This document shows positions 35,748 to 44,198 of a stretch of DNA of 50,680 bases, one piece after another (position 1 is the stretch's first letter; every line of letters starts with the position of its first letter). The notes below the pieces were generated by a model. It was not told the DNA's origin and did no database searches. It saw nothing but the letters and a program-made list of their open reading frames with translations. The translations under genes were made by a program, and so were the position numbers. The stretch covers positions 1-50,680 of the forward strand of contig JADLEV010000019.1 of NCBI GenBank assembly GCA_020845935.1. Direction: 5' to 3'. The DNA is from Gammaproteobacteria bacterium. GTDB lineage: Bacteria; Pseudomonadota; Gammaproteobacteria; Ga0077536.

Positions 35748-36936
35748 TGGTCGTGATGCCCTGACCGACACCAATGCACATCGTGCACAGCGCATAACGC
35801 GCGCGGCGCTGTTCGAGTTCGATGACCGCGGCGGTCAGCAACCGCGCGCCGCTCATACCGAGCGGATGACCCAGCGCGATCGCGCCGCCATTCGGATTGA
35901 TGTGCGGCGCATCATCGGGCAGACCAAGCTCGCGCAACACGGCCAGGCCTTGCGCCGCGAACGCCTCGTTCAGCTCGATGACGTCCATCTGCTCAAGCCG
36001 CAGCCCGGCGCGCGCCAGCGCCTTGCGCGTTGCCGGCGCCGGGCCGATGCCCATGATGCGCGGCTCCACACCGGCGGTGGCGGCGGTGACGATCCGCGCC
36101 CGTGGCGTCAGGCCGTGGGCCGCAACGGCAGCCTCCGAGGCGAGCAACAAGGCGCAGGCGCCGTCATTGACACCGGATGAATTGCCGGCGGTGACGCTGC
36201 CGCCGCTGCGGAAGGGAGCGGGCAGTTTGGCGAGTGATTCGAATGTGGTATCGGGGCGCGGATGTTCGTCCTGTTCAACGCGCAGTGGTTCGCCCTTGCG
36301 CTGCGCGATCAGCACCGGCGTGATTTCCAGAGCAAGGCGGCCGGAGCGCTGCGCCGCCCCGGCGCGTTGCTGGCTGCGGATCGCGAAGGCATCCTGATCG
36401 GCGCGTGCAATCTGGTATTGCTCGGCGAGATTCTCGGCGGTCTCACCCATCGAATCGACGCCGTAGAGCTTCTTCATCAGCGGATTGATGAAACGCCAGC
36501 CGATGGTGGTATCGAAGATTTCATGGTTGCGATCGAACGCGCTCTGACTCTTGTTGAACACGAACGGCGCCCGTGACATCGACTCGACGCCGCCGGCGAT
36601 GATCAGTTCGGCTTCGCCGGTGCGGATCGTGCGCGCACCGGTCGCGACCGCATCCATGCCCGAGCCGCACAGCCGGTTGATCGTCGCCGCGGCGGTGCTG
36701 ACCGGCAGCCCGGCAAGCAGGGCGCTCATGCGTGCGACGTTGCGATTGTCCTCACCCGCCTGATTGGCGCAGCCGAGCAGCACTTCATCGAGCCGCGACC
36801 AATCCACCTTGCCGTTGCGTTCCCGCAGGGCGCGGATCGGAATGGCGGCGAGATCGTCAGTACGAACACCGGACAGGGCGCCGGCATAACGGCCGATGGG
36901 CGTACGGATCGCGTCACAGATAAATGCTTCGGGCAT
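35731..36936 (-). CDS. Acetyl-CoA acyltransferase (3-oxoadipyl-CoA thiolase type)
   Basis: A 401-residue thiolase that splits a 3-oxoacyl-CoA with CoA. The catalytic set is visible: NRLCGSGMDAV (nucleophilic Cys near 90), GGAIALGHPLGMSGAR and CTMCIGVGQG. The length and the FVFNKSQSAFDRN region resemble PcaF/PaaJ, which cleave 3-oxoadipyl-CoA to succinyl-CoA and acetyl-CoA. It follows a two-domain 3-hydroxyacyl-CoA dehydrogenase, a pairing seen in phenylacetate clusters. Assignment to 3-oxoadipyl-CoA rather than fatty acyl-CoA is probable, not certain. Confidence 0.85.
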   Translation of the reverse strand: MPEAFICDAIRTPIGRYAGALSGVRTDDLAAIPIRALRERNGKVDWSRLDEVLLGCANQAGEDNRNVARMSALLAGLPVSTAAATINRLCGSGMDAVATGARTIRTGEAELIIAGGVESMSRAPFVFNKSQSAFDRNHEIFDTTIGWRFINPLMKKLYGVDSMGETAENLAEQYQIARADQDAFAIRSQQRAGAAQRSGRLALEITPVLIAQRKGEPLRVEQDEHPRPDTTFESLAKLPAPFRSGGSVTAGNSSGVNDGACALLLASEAAVAAHGLTPRARIVTAATAGVEPRIMGIGPAPATRKALARAGLRLEQMDVIELNEAFAAQGLAVLRELGLPDDAPHINPNGGAIALGHPLGMSGARLLTAAVIELEQRRARYALCTMCIGVGQGITTIIERV

Positions 36937-36972
36937 GGCTGAGTCCTTGGTGGCAATCGTTGTTGACGGAGG

Positions 36973-38502
36973 TTACCGCGAACTTGTCAGTAACGGCATG
37001 TGGGCGAGGGCGCGGCGGCGCAGCAGTGGCGAGGCGCGATAGCGCGGGTCGCGATAAAAGTCGTTCAGGGCATCGAGCACGTGCACGACCTGGGCCAGGC
37101 CCAGTTGCTCGGCCCAGGCCAGTGGTCCGCGCGGATAGTTGACTCCGGCCTGCATCGCGGCATCGACGCCCGCGGCGGTACAGATGTGCTGGTGCACGGC
37201 CTCGGCACCTTCGTTGGCAAGCATGCAGACGGTACGCAGCAGCAACAACCCGGGGAAATCGTCGATCACGGAAACGGCCTTGCCGAGTGCCTGCCAGAAG
37301 CCGATGACCGGATCGAGGCTCACGGTGGCCTGATCGGCGCGGCATATCGCGATGCGCTCGGCACTTGTGAAATCGAGTGCAATGTCATGCAGCGCGACAT
37401 TCGGGTTTCCGGTCGCGGCGGCGAGTTGCGTCGCGCAACGACCATCGCTCAACAGCAGCAGCCAGGCGCCGACGCGCCAGCCGTTATCCGGCAAGGAAGG
37501 GTCGGTAGTTACCTCGATGCCCGCCGCGCGTGCCATGGTCGCGAGCGGCGCGGTCACGGATCCGAGCGAGCCATGGGCCACGCTCCGTGGTGCGGCCGCG
37601 GCCGCTGCGCTGACCGGCTCGGAATTGACCGCACCGGCGCCATAGCGGTAATGGCCGCGCTGGGACTTGCGCCCGAGGAACCCGGCATCGTTGAGTTCCT
37701 TCTGCAACAAGGACGGTTGATAACGTGGGTCCTGATAGTAGGCGGCGAATACCGAACAGGTCACCGCGTAATTGATGTCGTTGCCGATCAGATCCATCAG
37801 CTCGAACGGGCCCATGCGAAAGCCGCCCGCCTGTTTCAGCACGGCATCGATCGTCGCGCGATCGGCCGCCCCTTCCTGGGCCGCGCGCAAGGCTTCGCCA
37901 TAGAACGGCCGCGCGACCCGGTTGACGATGAACCCGGGTGTCGAGCGGACATGCACCGGACGTTTGCCCCAGGAGGCGGCGAGTGTGAACACTTGGTCCG
38001 AGACGTCGCGGTCGGTGGCGAGGCCGCTGATGATCTCGACCAGTTGCATCAGGGGCGCCGGATTGAAGAAATGCATGCCGAGGAACCGTTCCGGGCGGCG
38101 CAGCGCCGCGGCGATCGCGGTGATCGAGATTGACGAACTGTTGCTCGCGAGCACGGCGTCGTCGGCACAGATCTCTTCGAGTTCCCGGAATAACTGTTGC
38201 TTGGCCGCGAGGTCCTCGATGATGGCCTCGATCACCAGCGTGGCGTCCTTGAGTTCGGCCAGCGCGGTGCAGGGCGTGATCCGGCCGAGCAGGGCATCGC
38301 GCGCCGACGCATCGAGCTTGCCGCGTTCCACCAACCGCGCCAGGCTCGCGCCGATCTGTTCGAGTGCGCGCGCCGCGGCACCGGCAAAGGTATCGAACAA
38401 CAGCACACGATGGCCGGCTTGGGCGGCGACTTGGGCGATGCCGGCGCCCATGGTGCCGGCACCGACGACCGCGACCAGCGCGGGCGAAGACGATTCAGAC
38501 AT
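36973..38502 (-). CDS. 3-hydroxyacyl-CoA dehydrogenase (PaaH/PaaC type)
   Basis: A 509-residue NAD-dependent dehydrogenase. The N-terminal Rossmann motif is VVGAGTMGAGIAQVAAQAGH, followed by ASNSSSIS and MHFFNPAPLMQLVEI, and two C-terminal helical dimerisation domains (about residues 185-285 and 405-500) are present, as in the long PaaH/PaaC form that oxidises 3-hydroxyadipyl-CoA. It precedes the thiolase by 36 bp on the same strand, forming a two-gene operon. No other paa gene is in the window. Confidence 0.85.
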   Translation of the reverse strand: MSESSSPALVAVVGAGTMGAGIAQVAAQAGHRVLLFDTFAGAAARALEQIGASLARLVERGKLDASARDALLGRITPCTALAELKDATLVIEAIIEDLAAKQQLFRELEEICADDAVLASNSSSISITAIAAALRRPERFLGMHFFNPAPLMQLVEIISGLATDRDVSDQVFTLAASWGKRPVHVRSTPGFIVNRVARPFYGEALRAAQEGAADRATIDAVLKQAGGFRMGPFELMDLIGNDINYAVTCSVFAAYYQDPRYQPSLLQKELNDAGFLGRKSQRGHYRYGAGAVNSEPVSAAAAAAPRSVAHGSLGSVTAPLATMARAAGIEVTTDPSLPDNGWRVGAWLLLLSDGRCATQLAAATGNPNVALHDIALDFTSAERIAICRADQATVSLDPVIGFWQALGKAVSVIDDFPGLLLLRTVCMLANEGAEAVHQHICTAAGVDAAMQAGVNYPRGPLAWAEQLGLAQVVHVLDALNDFYRDPRYRASPLLRRRALAHMPLLTSSR

Positions 38503-38552
38503 CGGCTTGGTTTCTCCTGTGGCAGGCGCGCGACGGACGACGCGCGCGGCGG

Positions 38553-38558
38553 ATTATA
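38553..38558 (-). promoter_or_regulatory. Perfect -10 box upstream of the dehydrogenase-thiolase operon
   Basis: On the minus strand this reads TATAAT, 50 bp before the dehydrogenase start. A matching -35 box is not clear at 16-18 bp spacing, so the promoter call is tentative. Confidence 0.35.
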
Positions 38559-38612
38559 CGGGATCGGTTCCGCAGTCATGGCCGGGTCACGCCAGCGCAA
38601 AAGATTTCGCGA

Positions 38613-38640
38613 TGGACATGTACGGAGCTTTCTTTAGAAT
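38613..38640 (+). promoter_or_regulatory. Sigma-70 promoter of the SRP RNA gene
   Basis: TGGACA (38613-38618) and TAGAAT (38635-38640) are 16 bp apart. The expected start lies about 7-9 bp downstream, where the first stem of the SRP RNA begins, so promoter and RNA support each other. Confidence 0.6.
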
Positions 38641-38648
38641 GGCGCTCC

Positions 38649-38758
38649 GGCGGCTGCTCCGGCCCCCTCGCGACGCGAAGCCGCAAACCCCGTCAGGTCC
38701 GGAAGGAAGCAGCGGTAGCGGTGGGTGCGGGTGCCGTGGTCCGGCTGGTGTGGCCGCC
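38649..38758 (+). ncRNA. ffs: Signal recognition particle 4.5S RNA
   Basis: The core GTCAGGTCCGGAAGGAAGCAGC (38692 onward) is the near-invariant domain IV loop of bacterial small SRP RNA, which binds Ffh. The 5' GGCGGC (38649-38654) pairs with the 3' GCCGCC near 38758 to close the long hairpin, giving about 110 nt. A TTT tract follows. It lies directly upstream of dnaX, a location shared with other gammaproteobacteria. Exact ends are estimated from the closing stem. Confidence 0.92.
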
Positions 38759-38813
38759 TTTCCCGATGCAATAATGCCCGCCAGATCATTTTCCAGCGCG
38801 TGGCACTTCCCCG

Positions 38814-40457
38814 ATGAGCTACCTCGTTCTGGCGCGCAAATGGCGCCCCAGAAAATTCAGCGATATGATTGGCCAGGCGCACGTCATCCGGGCATTGTGC
38901 AACGCGCTCGACAGCAATCGCCTGCATCATGCCTATCTCTTCACCGGCACCCGCGGTGTCGGCAAGACCACGATTGCCCGGCTGTTCGCCAAGTCGGTCA
39001 ATTGCGAGCAGGGCATCGGCAGCCAGCCGTGCGGCACCTGCTCGGCTTGCCGCGAGATCGATGAGGGCCGCTTCGTCGATCTGATTGAAGTCGATGCAGC
39101 GTCGCGCGCGCGGGTCGATGAAACCCGGGACTTGATGGACAACGTGCAGTACGCACCGGCGCGCGGCCGGTACAAGGTGTATCTCATCGACGAAGTGCAC
39201 ATGTTTTCGAATCATTCCTTCAACGCGTTGTTGAAGACGCTGGAGGAACCTCCGCCGCACGTGAAGTTCCTGCTGGCGACGACCGATCCGAAGAAATTGC
39301 CCATCACCGTGCTGTCCCGTTGCCTGCAATTCAATCTGTCACGTATCCCGGCAACGGAAATCGAGGCGCAGTTGCAGCGCATCCTCGACGCCGAAGGTAT
39401 CGGCTACGACCTGGCCTCGGTGCGAGCGATCGCCAAGGCGGCGGACGGCAGTGACCGGGACGCGCTGAGTCTGCTCGATCAGGCCATCTCGTATTCCGGT
39501 GGCACGCTGACCGGTGAGCAGGTGGTGACGATGCTGGGCAGCATTCGCGTCGAGGACGTCCATGCGCTGATCGAAGCGCTCGCCGCCGATGAGGCACGCC
39601 CGCTGATCGATCGTGCCCGGCGGCTCGCCGAGTATCAGCCGGACTATGCCGGCGTGTTGGGCGAACTGTTATCGACGTTGCAGCGCATCGCGGTGTGTCA
39701 GGTGCTTGGCGCCGCAGCAGCAGAGGAGGTCGAGGACGATCCGGTGGTGCGGCAGCTCGCCGGCAAGATATCGCCACAGGACTGCCAGTTGTATTACCAG
39801 ATTGGTCTGCTCGGCTTGCGTGATCTGCCGTTCGCGCCCGACCCTCGCGTCGGCTTTGAAATGACGCTGCTGCGGATGCTCGCCTTCCGGCCCGTGACGC
39901 AGTTTCCGTCCGCGGGTGGCACGCCGGGAGCGAAGCAGCCACAAGCAACGTCGCCACCGGCGAACGGTTCGCAGTCGGCCGCCGGAAAAATCAGCGTGGC
40001 GAAGGCGGCGCCAGTGGCATCGGCTGTTCCGAAGACAGCGCCCGTGCCGGCACCCGCGACCACGCTCGCCACGACGGCAATTGAACCGACGGCCGAACAT
40101 TGGCCGGCACTGATAGAAAAAATGGGATTGACGGGGCTCGTCCGTGAACTCGCCAAGCGCTGCGCCTGGACTTCGTTCGGTGCGGGTGAACTGTGTCTGG
40201 CGGTCGATCCGCAGTTTGTCTACAGCAAGGCGACGGAAACCCGCCTGGCCGATGCCTTGCGCGCGCAGCTCGGTGCATCGGTGCGTGTGCAGTTCCGGAT
40301 TTCGGCCGAAGCCGCACCGGACACGCCAATTGCCCGCGATGCCGCGGAGCGACGCGAACGGTTGCGGCAAGCGGAACAGGCGCTGGAGCAGGATGAAGTC
40401 GTGCGGGCGTTGCAGGCAGATTTCGGCGCGAGCATCGAAGAAGTGACGGTCAAATAG
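38814..40457 (+). CDS. dnaX: DNA polymerase III subunit tau/gamma DnaX
   Basis: A 547-residue clamp-loader ATPase, shorter than E. coli tau (643). The AAA+ module has Walker A GTRGVGKT, the zinc cysteines around CGTCSAC, Walker B LIDEVHMF and the SRC sensor LSRCLQF. A Pro/Ala-rich linker (about residues 370-425) leads to the tau C-terminal domain that binds DnaB and the polymerase core. A run of six A lies at 40117-40122, near codon 436, close to the position of the E. coli frameshift site that makes gamma. ybaB and recR follow, as usual. Confidence 0.96.
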   Translation: MSYLVLARKWRPRKFSDMIGQAHVIRALCNALDSNRLHHAYLFTGTRGVGKTTIARLFAKSVNCEQGIGSQPCGTCSACREIDEGRFVDLIEVDAASRARVDETRDLMDNVQYAPARGRYKVYLIDEVHMFSNHSFNALLKTLEEPPPHVKFLLATTDPKKLPITVLSRCLQFNLSRIPATEIEAQLQRILDAEGIGYDLASVRAIAKAADGSDRDALSLLDQAISYSGGTLTGEQVVTMLGSIRVEDVHALIEALAADEARPLIDRARRLAEYQPDYAGVLGELLSTLQRIAVCQVLGAAAAEEVEDDPVVRQLAGKISPQDCQLYYQIGLLGLRDLPFAPDPRVGFEMTLLRMLAFRPVTQFPSAGGTPGAKQPQATSPPANGSQSAAGKISVAKAAPVASAVPKTAPVPAPATTLATTAIEPTAEHWPALIEKMGLTGLVRELAKRCAWTSFGAGELCLAVDPQFVYSKATETRLADALRAQLGASVRVQFRISAEAAPDTPIARDAAERRERLRQAEQALEQDEVVRALQADFGASIEEVTVK

Positions 40458-40469
40458 CGAGGCAGAGTC

Positions 40470-40793
40470 ATGAAGGGCACGATCGGCAACATGATGAAAC
40501 AGGCACAGCAGATGCAGGCGGATATGCAAAAGGCACAGGAAGCCATTGCGCTGCTGGAAGTGACCGGCGAGTCCGGCGCGGGCATGGTAAACGTCGTGAT
40601 GACCGGTCGGCATGATGTCAAACGCGTGCGGATCGATCCGCAACTGCTGCGTGAAGACATCTCTATGCTCGAAGATCTGGTCGCGGCCGCGGTCAACGAT
40701 GCCAATCGCCGCGTCGAACGGTTGACGCAGGAAAAAATGGCTTCCGTCACCTCCGGCATCAAGCTGCCGCCGGGTTTCAAACTACCTTTTTAG
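40470..40793 (+). CDS. ybaB: Nucleoid-associated protein YbaB/EbfC
   Basis: A 107-residue DNA-binding dimer of the YbaB/EbfC family, with the N-terminal helix [23 protein letters not shown] and the conserved [11 protein letters not shown] strand. The family coats or compacts DNA with low specificity. It stands between dnaX and recR, the conserved order, with 12 bp to dnaX. Confidence 0.96.
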   Translation: MKGTIGNMMKQAQQMQADMQKAQEAIALLEVTGESGAGMVNVVMTGRHDVKRVRIDPQLLREDISMLEDLVAAAVNDANRRVERLTQEKMASVTSGIKLPPGFKLPF

Positions 40794-40828
40794 ACGCTTT
40801 CCCCAACGAATCAGGAGTCTGCCCGGAC

Positions 40829-41422
40829 ATGAGCGGTACGCTGCTGGAACAACTCGTGGATGCCTTGCGCTGCCTGCCAGGTGTCGGACCAAAATCGGCG
40901 CAGCGCATCGCGTTTCATGTGCTCGACCGCAACCGTGCCGGAGCCAAGCACCTCGCCGAGACGATGTTGCAGGCCATCGAGCGCATCGGCCATTGTGAGG
41001 ATTGCCGGACCTATACGGAAGACCGGCGCTGTCCAATCTGCGCGTCCGACAAACGGGATAACTCGGTGCTCTGTATCGTCGAGCGTCCCCAGGATGTGAC
41101 GGCCATCGAACAGGCCGCCGAATATCGCGGCAAATATTTCGTGCTGCTTGGCCGGTTGTCGCCGCTCGACGGCGTCCGTCCCGAAGACATCGGCATGGAT
41201 TTGTTGCGCCAGCGGCTGGCGTCCGGAGTCATCGCCGAAGTGATCCTCGCGGTCAGTACGACGATGGAAGGAGAGGCGACGGCGCACTACGTCGCCGAAC
41301 TCGCCCGCGCCAGCAACGTGCGAGTCAGTCGTATCGCTTATGGTGTACCGCTCGGTGGAGAACTCGAATACATTGATCGCGGCACGCTGCGGCATGCGCT
41401 GACCAGCCGGCGCGATCTGTAA
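40829..41422 (+). CDS. recR: Recombination mediator RecR
   Basis: A 197-residue RecR, which with RecF/RecO loads RecA at gaps. The order is an N-terminal helix-hairpin-helix (CLPGVGPKSAQRIAFHVL), a zinc finger (CEDCRTYTEDRRCPIC) and a Toprim domain (VERPQDVTAIE). Length matches E. coli (201). It ends the dnaX-ybaB-recR group and is followed by orn after 27 bp. Confidence 0.97.
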   Translation: MSGTLLEQLVDALRCLPGVGPKSAQRIAFHVLDRNRAGAKHLAETMLQAIERIGHCEDCRTYTEDRRCPICASDKRDNSVLCIVERPQDVTAIEQAAEYRGKYFVLLGRLSPLDGVRPEDIGMDLLRQRLASGVIAEVILAVSTTMEGEATAHYVAELARASNVRVSRIAYGVPLGGELEYIDRGTLRHALTSRRDL

Positions 41423-41449
41423 TACCTCGACACGGGAGTTTGCGAGCGC

Positions 41450-42001
41450 ATGAAATCACCGGAGACCGACCGGCTCATCTGGATCGACCTGGAAATGACC
41501 GGACTCGAACCGGAGCGCGACCTGATCATCGAAATCGCGACGCTGGTGACCGATGCGGAATTGAATCTGATCGCCGAGGGTCCGGTATTCGCGATCCGGC
41601 AATCGGACGACGTCCTGGCGGCGATGGACGACTGGAACCGGGAACACCACGGCAAGTCCGGCCTGCTCGACCGGGTTCGCGCCAGCAGCATGGATTGCCG
41701 CGGCGCCGAGCTGGCGACGCTCGAATTTCTGCGGCGCCACGTGCCGGCGGGTGCATCGCCGATGTGCGGCAACAGCATCTGCCAGGACCGACGGTTCCTC
41801 TATCGCTACATGCCGGAACTGGCGACGCACTTCCATTACCGCAATCTCGATGTCAGCACGGTCAAGGAGCTGGCGCGGCGCTGGCGACCGGATCTCGCGG
41901 CATTCACCAAGGAATCGAGCCACCTCGCGCTCGCCGACATCCACGACTCGATTGCCGAACTGCGCCACTATCGGGTGCGGCTGTTCGGCTTGCCCGCCTG
42001 A
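41450..42001 (+). CDS. orn: Oligoribonuclease Orn
   Basis: A 183-residue DEDDh 3'-5' exonuclease that degrades RNA dinucleotides, including pGpG from c-di-GMP breakdown. [14 protein letters not shown] holds the first Asp and Glu, the [10 protein letters not shown] region the next Asp, and [10 protein letters not shown] the final Asp. It is essential in many gammaproteobacteria and may bear on pilus-related c-di-GMP control here. nnr begins 4 bp after the stop; queG, which often intervenes, is missing. Confidence 0.97.
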   Translation: MKSPETDRLIWIDLEMTGLEPERDLIIEIATLVTDAELNLIAEGPVFAIRQSDDVLAAMDDWNREHHGKSGLLDRVRASSMDCRGAELATLEFLRRHVPAGASPMCGNSICQDRRFLYRYMPELATHFHYRNLDVSTVKELARRWRPDLAAFTKESSHLALADIHDSIAELRHYRVRLFGLPA

Positions 42002-42005
42002 CCCG

Positions 42006-43535
42006 ATGCACCTGCCCGCCGGTTCGTTACCGGCCGCGTTGTACGACGCCAGCGCGGCGCGCGCGCTCGACGCGGCGGCCATCGATCTCGCGGGCATCCC
42101 GGCGCTCGAACTGATGCGCCGCGCCGGCGCCGTGGTGTGGCGCGCACTGTCCGATCACTGGCCCCGTGCCGGCAACATCGCCGTCGTTTGCGGCGGCGGC
42201 AACAATGCCGGCGATGGTTATGTCATTGCGCGGTTGGCCGCCGTGGCGGGGAAGGGAGTGCAACTGATCCAGATCGGAGACACGTCGCGGCTCGGTCCTG
42301 CGGCACGCCTCTGTCGTTCGGAGTTGCCGGCGAATATCCCGGTATCGAGCGAGGCCAGCGTCGCGCAGCTTGCACGGGCCGACGTGATTGTCGACGCCCT
42401 GTTCGGCGTTGGCCTCGACCGACCGGCCAGCGGTATCTATGCATCGGCGATTGAGGCCATCAATGCGGCACACCGGCCGGTGCTGGCGGTCGATGTCCCG
42501 TCCGGGCTGAATGCGTCGACTGGAGCCGCGCCGGGTGCCGCGGTCAAGGCCGATCTCACGGTGACCTTTATCGGTTGCAAGCAGGGACTGCTGACCGGCG
42601 TCGGACCAGACCTGGCCGGCGAGATTCGGTTCGAGGATCTGGGTGTGCCCGAGTCGGTCGCGGCGACCGTGCCAGCGACCGCGAGTCGAATCGACGAGAG
42701 GCAGGCACGTCGGCTGTTGTCGCCTCGGACCCGGACCGCCCACAAGGGCGCCTATGGCCATGTGCTGGTCGTCGGCGGTGCACCGGGATTTGCCGGCGCG
42801 GCGCTATTGGCGGCCGAAGCGGCCGCTCGCGTCGGTGCTGGCTTGATTACCGTTGCGACGCATCTCAACCACGCGGCGCAGGTAGTCGCGGTGCGGCCGG
42901 AATTGATGTGTCATGGCGTCGCGATGCCTGGGGAACTATCGTCCCTCATCGCTCGGGCCAGTGTGGTCGCGATCGGTCCCGGTCTCGGACAGGAGGCCTG
43001 GGGACGCGGCCTGTTCGCAACGATTCTTGAAACGAAGCTCCCGCTCGTGATTGATGCGGATGCCTTGAACCTGCTTGCGGTGGACCCGGTCGCGCGCGGC
43101 AACTGGATTCTGACGCCGCATCCGGGTGAGGCGGCTCGGTTGCTGCGGTGCGATACCAATGCGGTGCAGCAAGATCGCTTTGCCGCGGTAAGGCGATTGC
43201 AACAACAGTACGGAGGCGTCTGCGTGTTGAAAGGTGCCGGGACGTTGCTCGCGGCGGCAGCCGATGCATCAGTTCAGCTGTGCACCGCCGGTAATCCGGG
43301 CATGGCGAGCGGCGGCATGGGAGATGTTCTGACCGGTGTGATCGCTGGGTTGCTGGCGCAGGGAGCGTCGTTGCCGGAGGCAGCGGCCTCCGGCGTCTGG
43401 CTGCACGCAAACGCCGCCGATCGCGCCGCGGCCGGCGGTGAACGCGGCCTGCTCGCGCGGGATCTGATGCCACATCTGCGGACCTTGGTGAATCCGGGCG
43501 CGTCTGGTGCCACCCGGGATTCGAGCGACGAATGA
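42006..43535 (+). CDS. nnr: Bifunctional NAD(P)H-hydrate epimerase/dehydratase Nnr
   Basis: A 509-residue repair enzyme for hydrated NAD(P)H. The N-terminal YjeF epimerase domain (about residues 1-215) includes VVCGGGNNAGDGYV, and the C-terminal ADP- or ATP-dependent dehydratase domain (about 235-495) includes TAHKGAYGHVLVVGG, IDADALNLL, LTPHPGEAARLL and NPGMASGGMGDVLTG. The ATG at 42006 (MHLPAGSLP) is chosen because the track's start lies inside orn. The stop overlaps tsaE by 4 bp. Confidence 0.95.
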   Translation: MHLPAGSLPAALYDASAARALDAAAIDLAGIPALELMRRAGAVVWRALSDHWPRAGNIAVVCGGGNNAGDGYVIARLAAVAGKGVQLIQIGDTSRLGPAARLCRSELPANIPVSSEASVAQLARADVIVDALFGVGLDRPASGIYASAIEAINAAHRPVLAVDVPSGLNASTGAAPGAAVKADLTVTFIGCKQGLLTGVGPDLAGEIRFEDLGVPESVAATVPATASRIDERQARRLLSPRTRTAHKGAYGHVLVVGGAPGFAGAALLAAEAAARVGAGLITVATHLNHAAQVVAVRPELMCHGVAMPGELSSLIARASVVAIGPGLGQEAWGRGLFATILETKLPLVIDADALNLLAVDPVARGNWILTPHPGEAARLLRCDTNAVQQDRFAAVRRLQQQYGGVCVLKGAGTLLAAAADASVQLCTAGNPGMASGGMGDVLTGVIAGLLAQGASLPEAAASGVWLHANAADRAAAGGERGLLARDLMPHLRTLVNPGASGATRDSSDE

Positions 43536-44008
43536 GGAAACCGCGTACTGGCAATCCGGCATCGTGCTTCTGCTGTCCCACAGCCGAGGACCTCGAGGCC
43601 CTTGGTGCCCGTATCGCCAGCCGGGCACAACCACCGTTGACGATTTTTCTGTGTGGGGAGCTTGGCGTCGGCAAGACGACCTTCGCGAGAGGATTCATTC
43701 GCGGTTGTGGCCACCAAGGCCAGGTGAAAAGCCCGACCTTTACGCTGGTCGAGCCCTACGACACCCCGTGTGGAATCATTTATCACTTCGATCTGTTTCG
43801 CGTTAGCGACCCGGATGAGCTCGAACTGGCTGGCCTGCGTGAATACTTCGCGAGCGATTCGATCCGCCTGATTGAATGGCCGGAACGGGCCGCTGGCTGG
43901 CTGCGAATTCCTGACCTCACCCTTGAAATCCTTGCGACTCCGGGCGGTCGGACAGTCGATGCCCATGCCGCAAGTGACAACGGCACCCGGCTGTTGGCAT
44001 ACAGTTGA
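43532..44008 (+). CDS. tsaE: tRNA threonylcarbamoyladenosine biosynthesis ATPase TsaE
   Basis: A 158-residue ATPase partner of TsaB-TsaD in making t6A37 on ANN-decoding tRNAs. Walker A is GELGVGKTTF, SPTFTLVEPY follows, and YHFDLFRV and IEWPER are family motifs. The start ATG overlaps the nnr stop. The order nnr-tsaE-amidase-mutL matches E. coli. Confidence 0.95.
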   Translation: MRKPRTGNPASCFCCPTAEDLEALGARIASRAQPPLTIFLCGELGVGKTTFARGFIRGCGHQGQVKSPTFTLVEPYDTPCGIIYHFDLFRVSDPDELELAGLREYFASDSIRLIEWPERAAGWLRIPDLTLEILATPGGRTVDAHAASDNGTRLLAYS

Positions 44009-44198
44009 CGATCGTTCGTGCGAGTCCGAATAAAAACGGTCGCAGGACGCCAGACGGGATGCTAGAATCCGCTGCGAAATCAGACGCATACCAGAGTAAA
44101 TGCGTCCAATACTTGAAATCCCGTGCATTTCGAACTATTGCTATACGGGGTCGGGTTCTCAGATATGACTGGCCGGCTACGGCCAAAATCAAAAAAAT

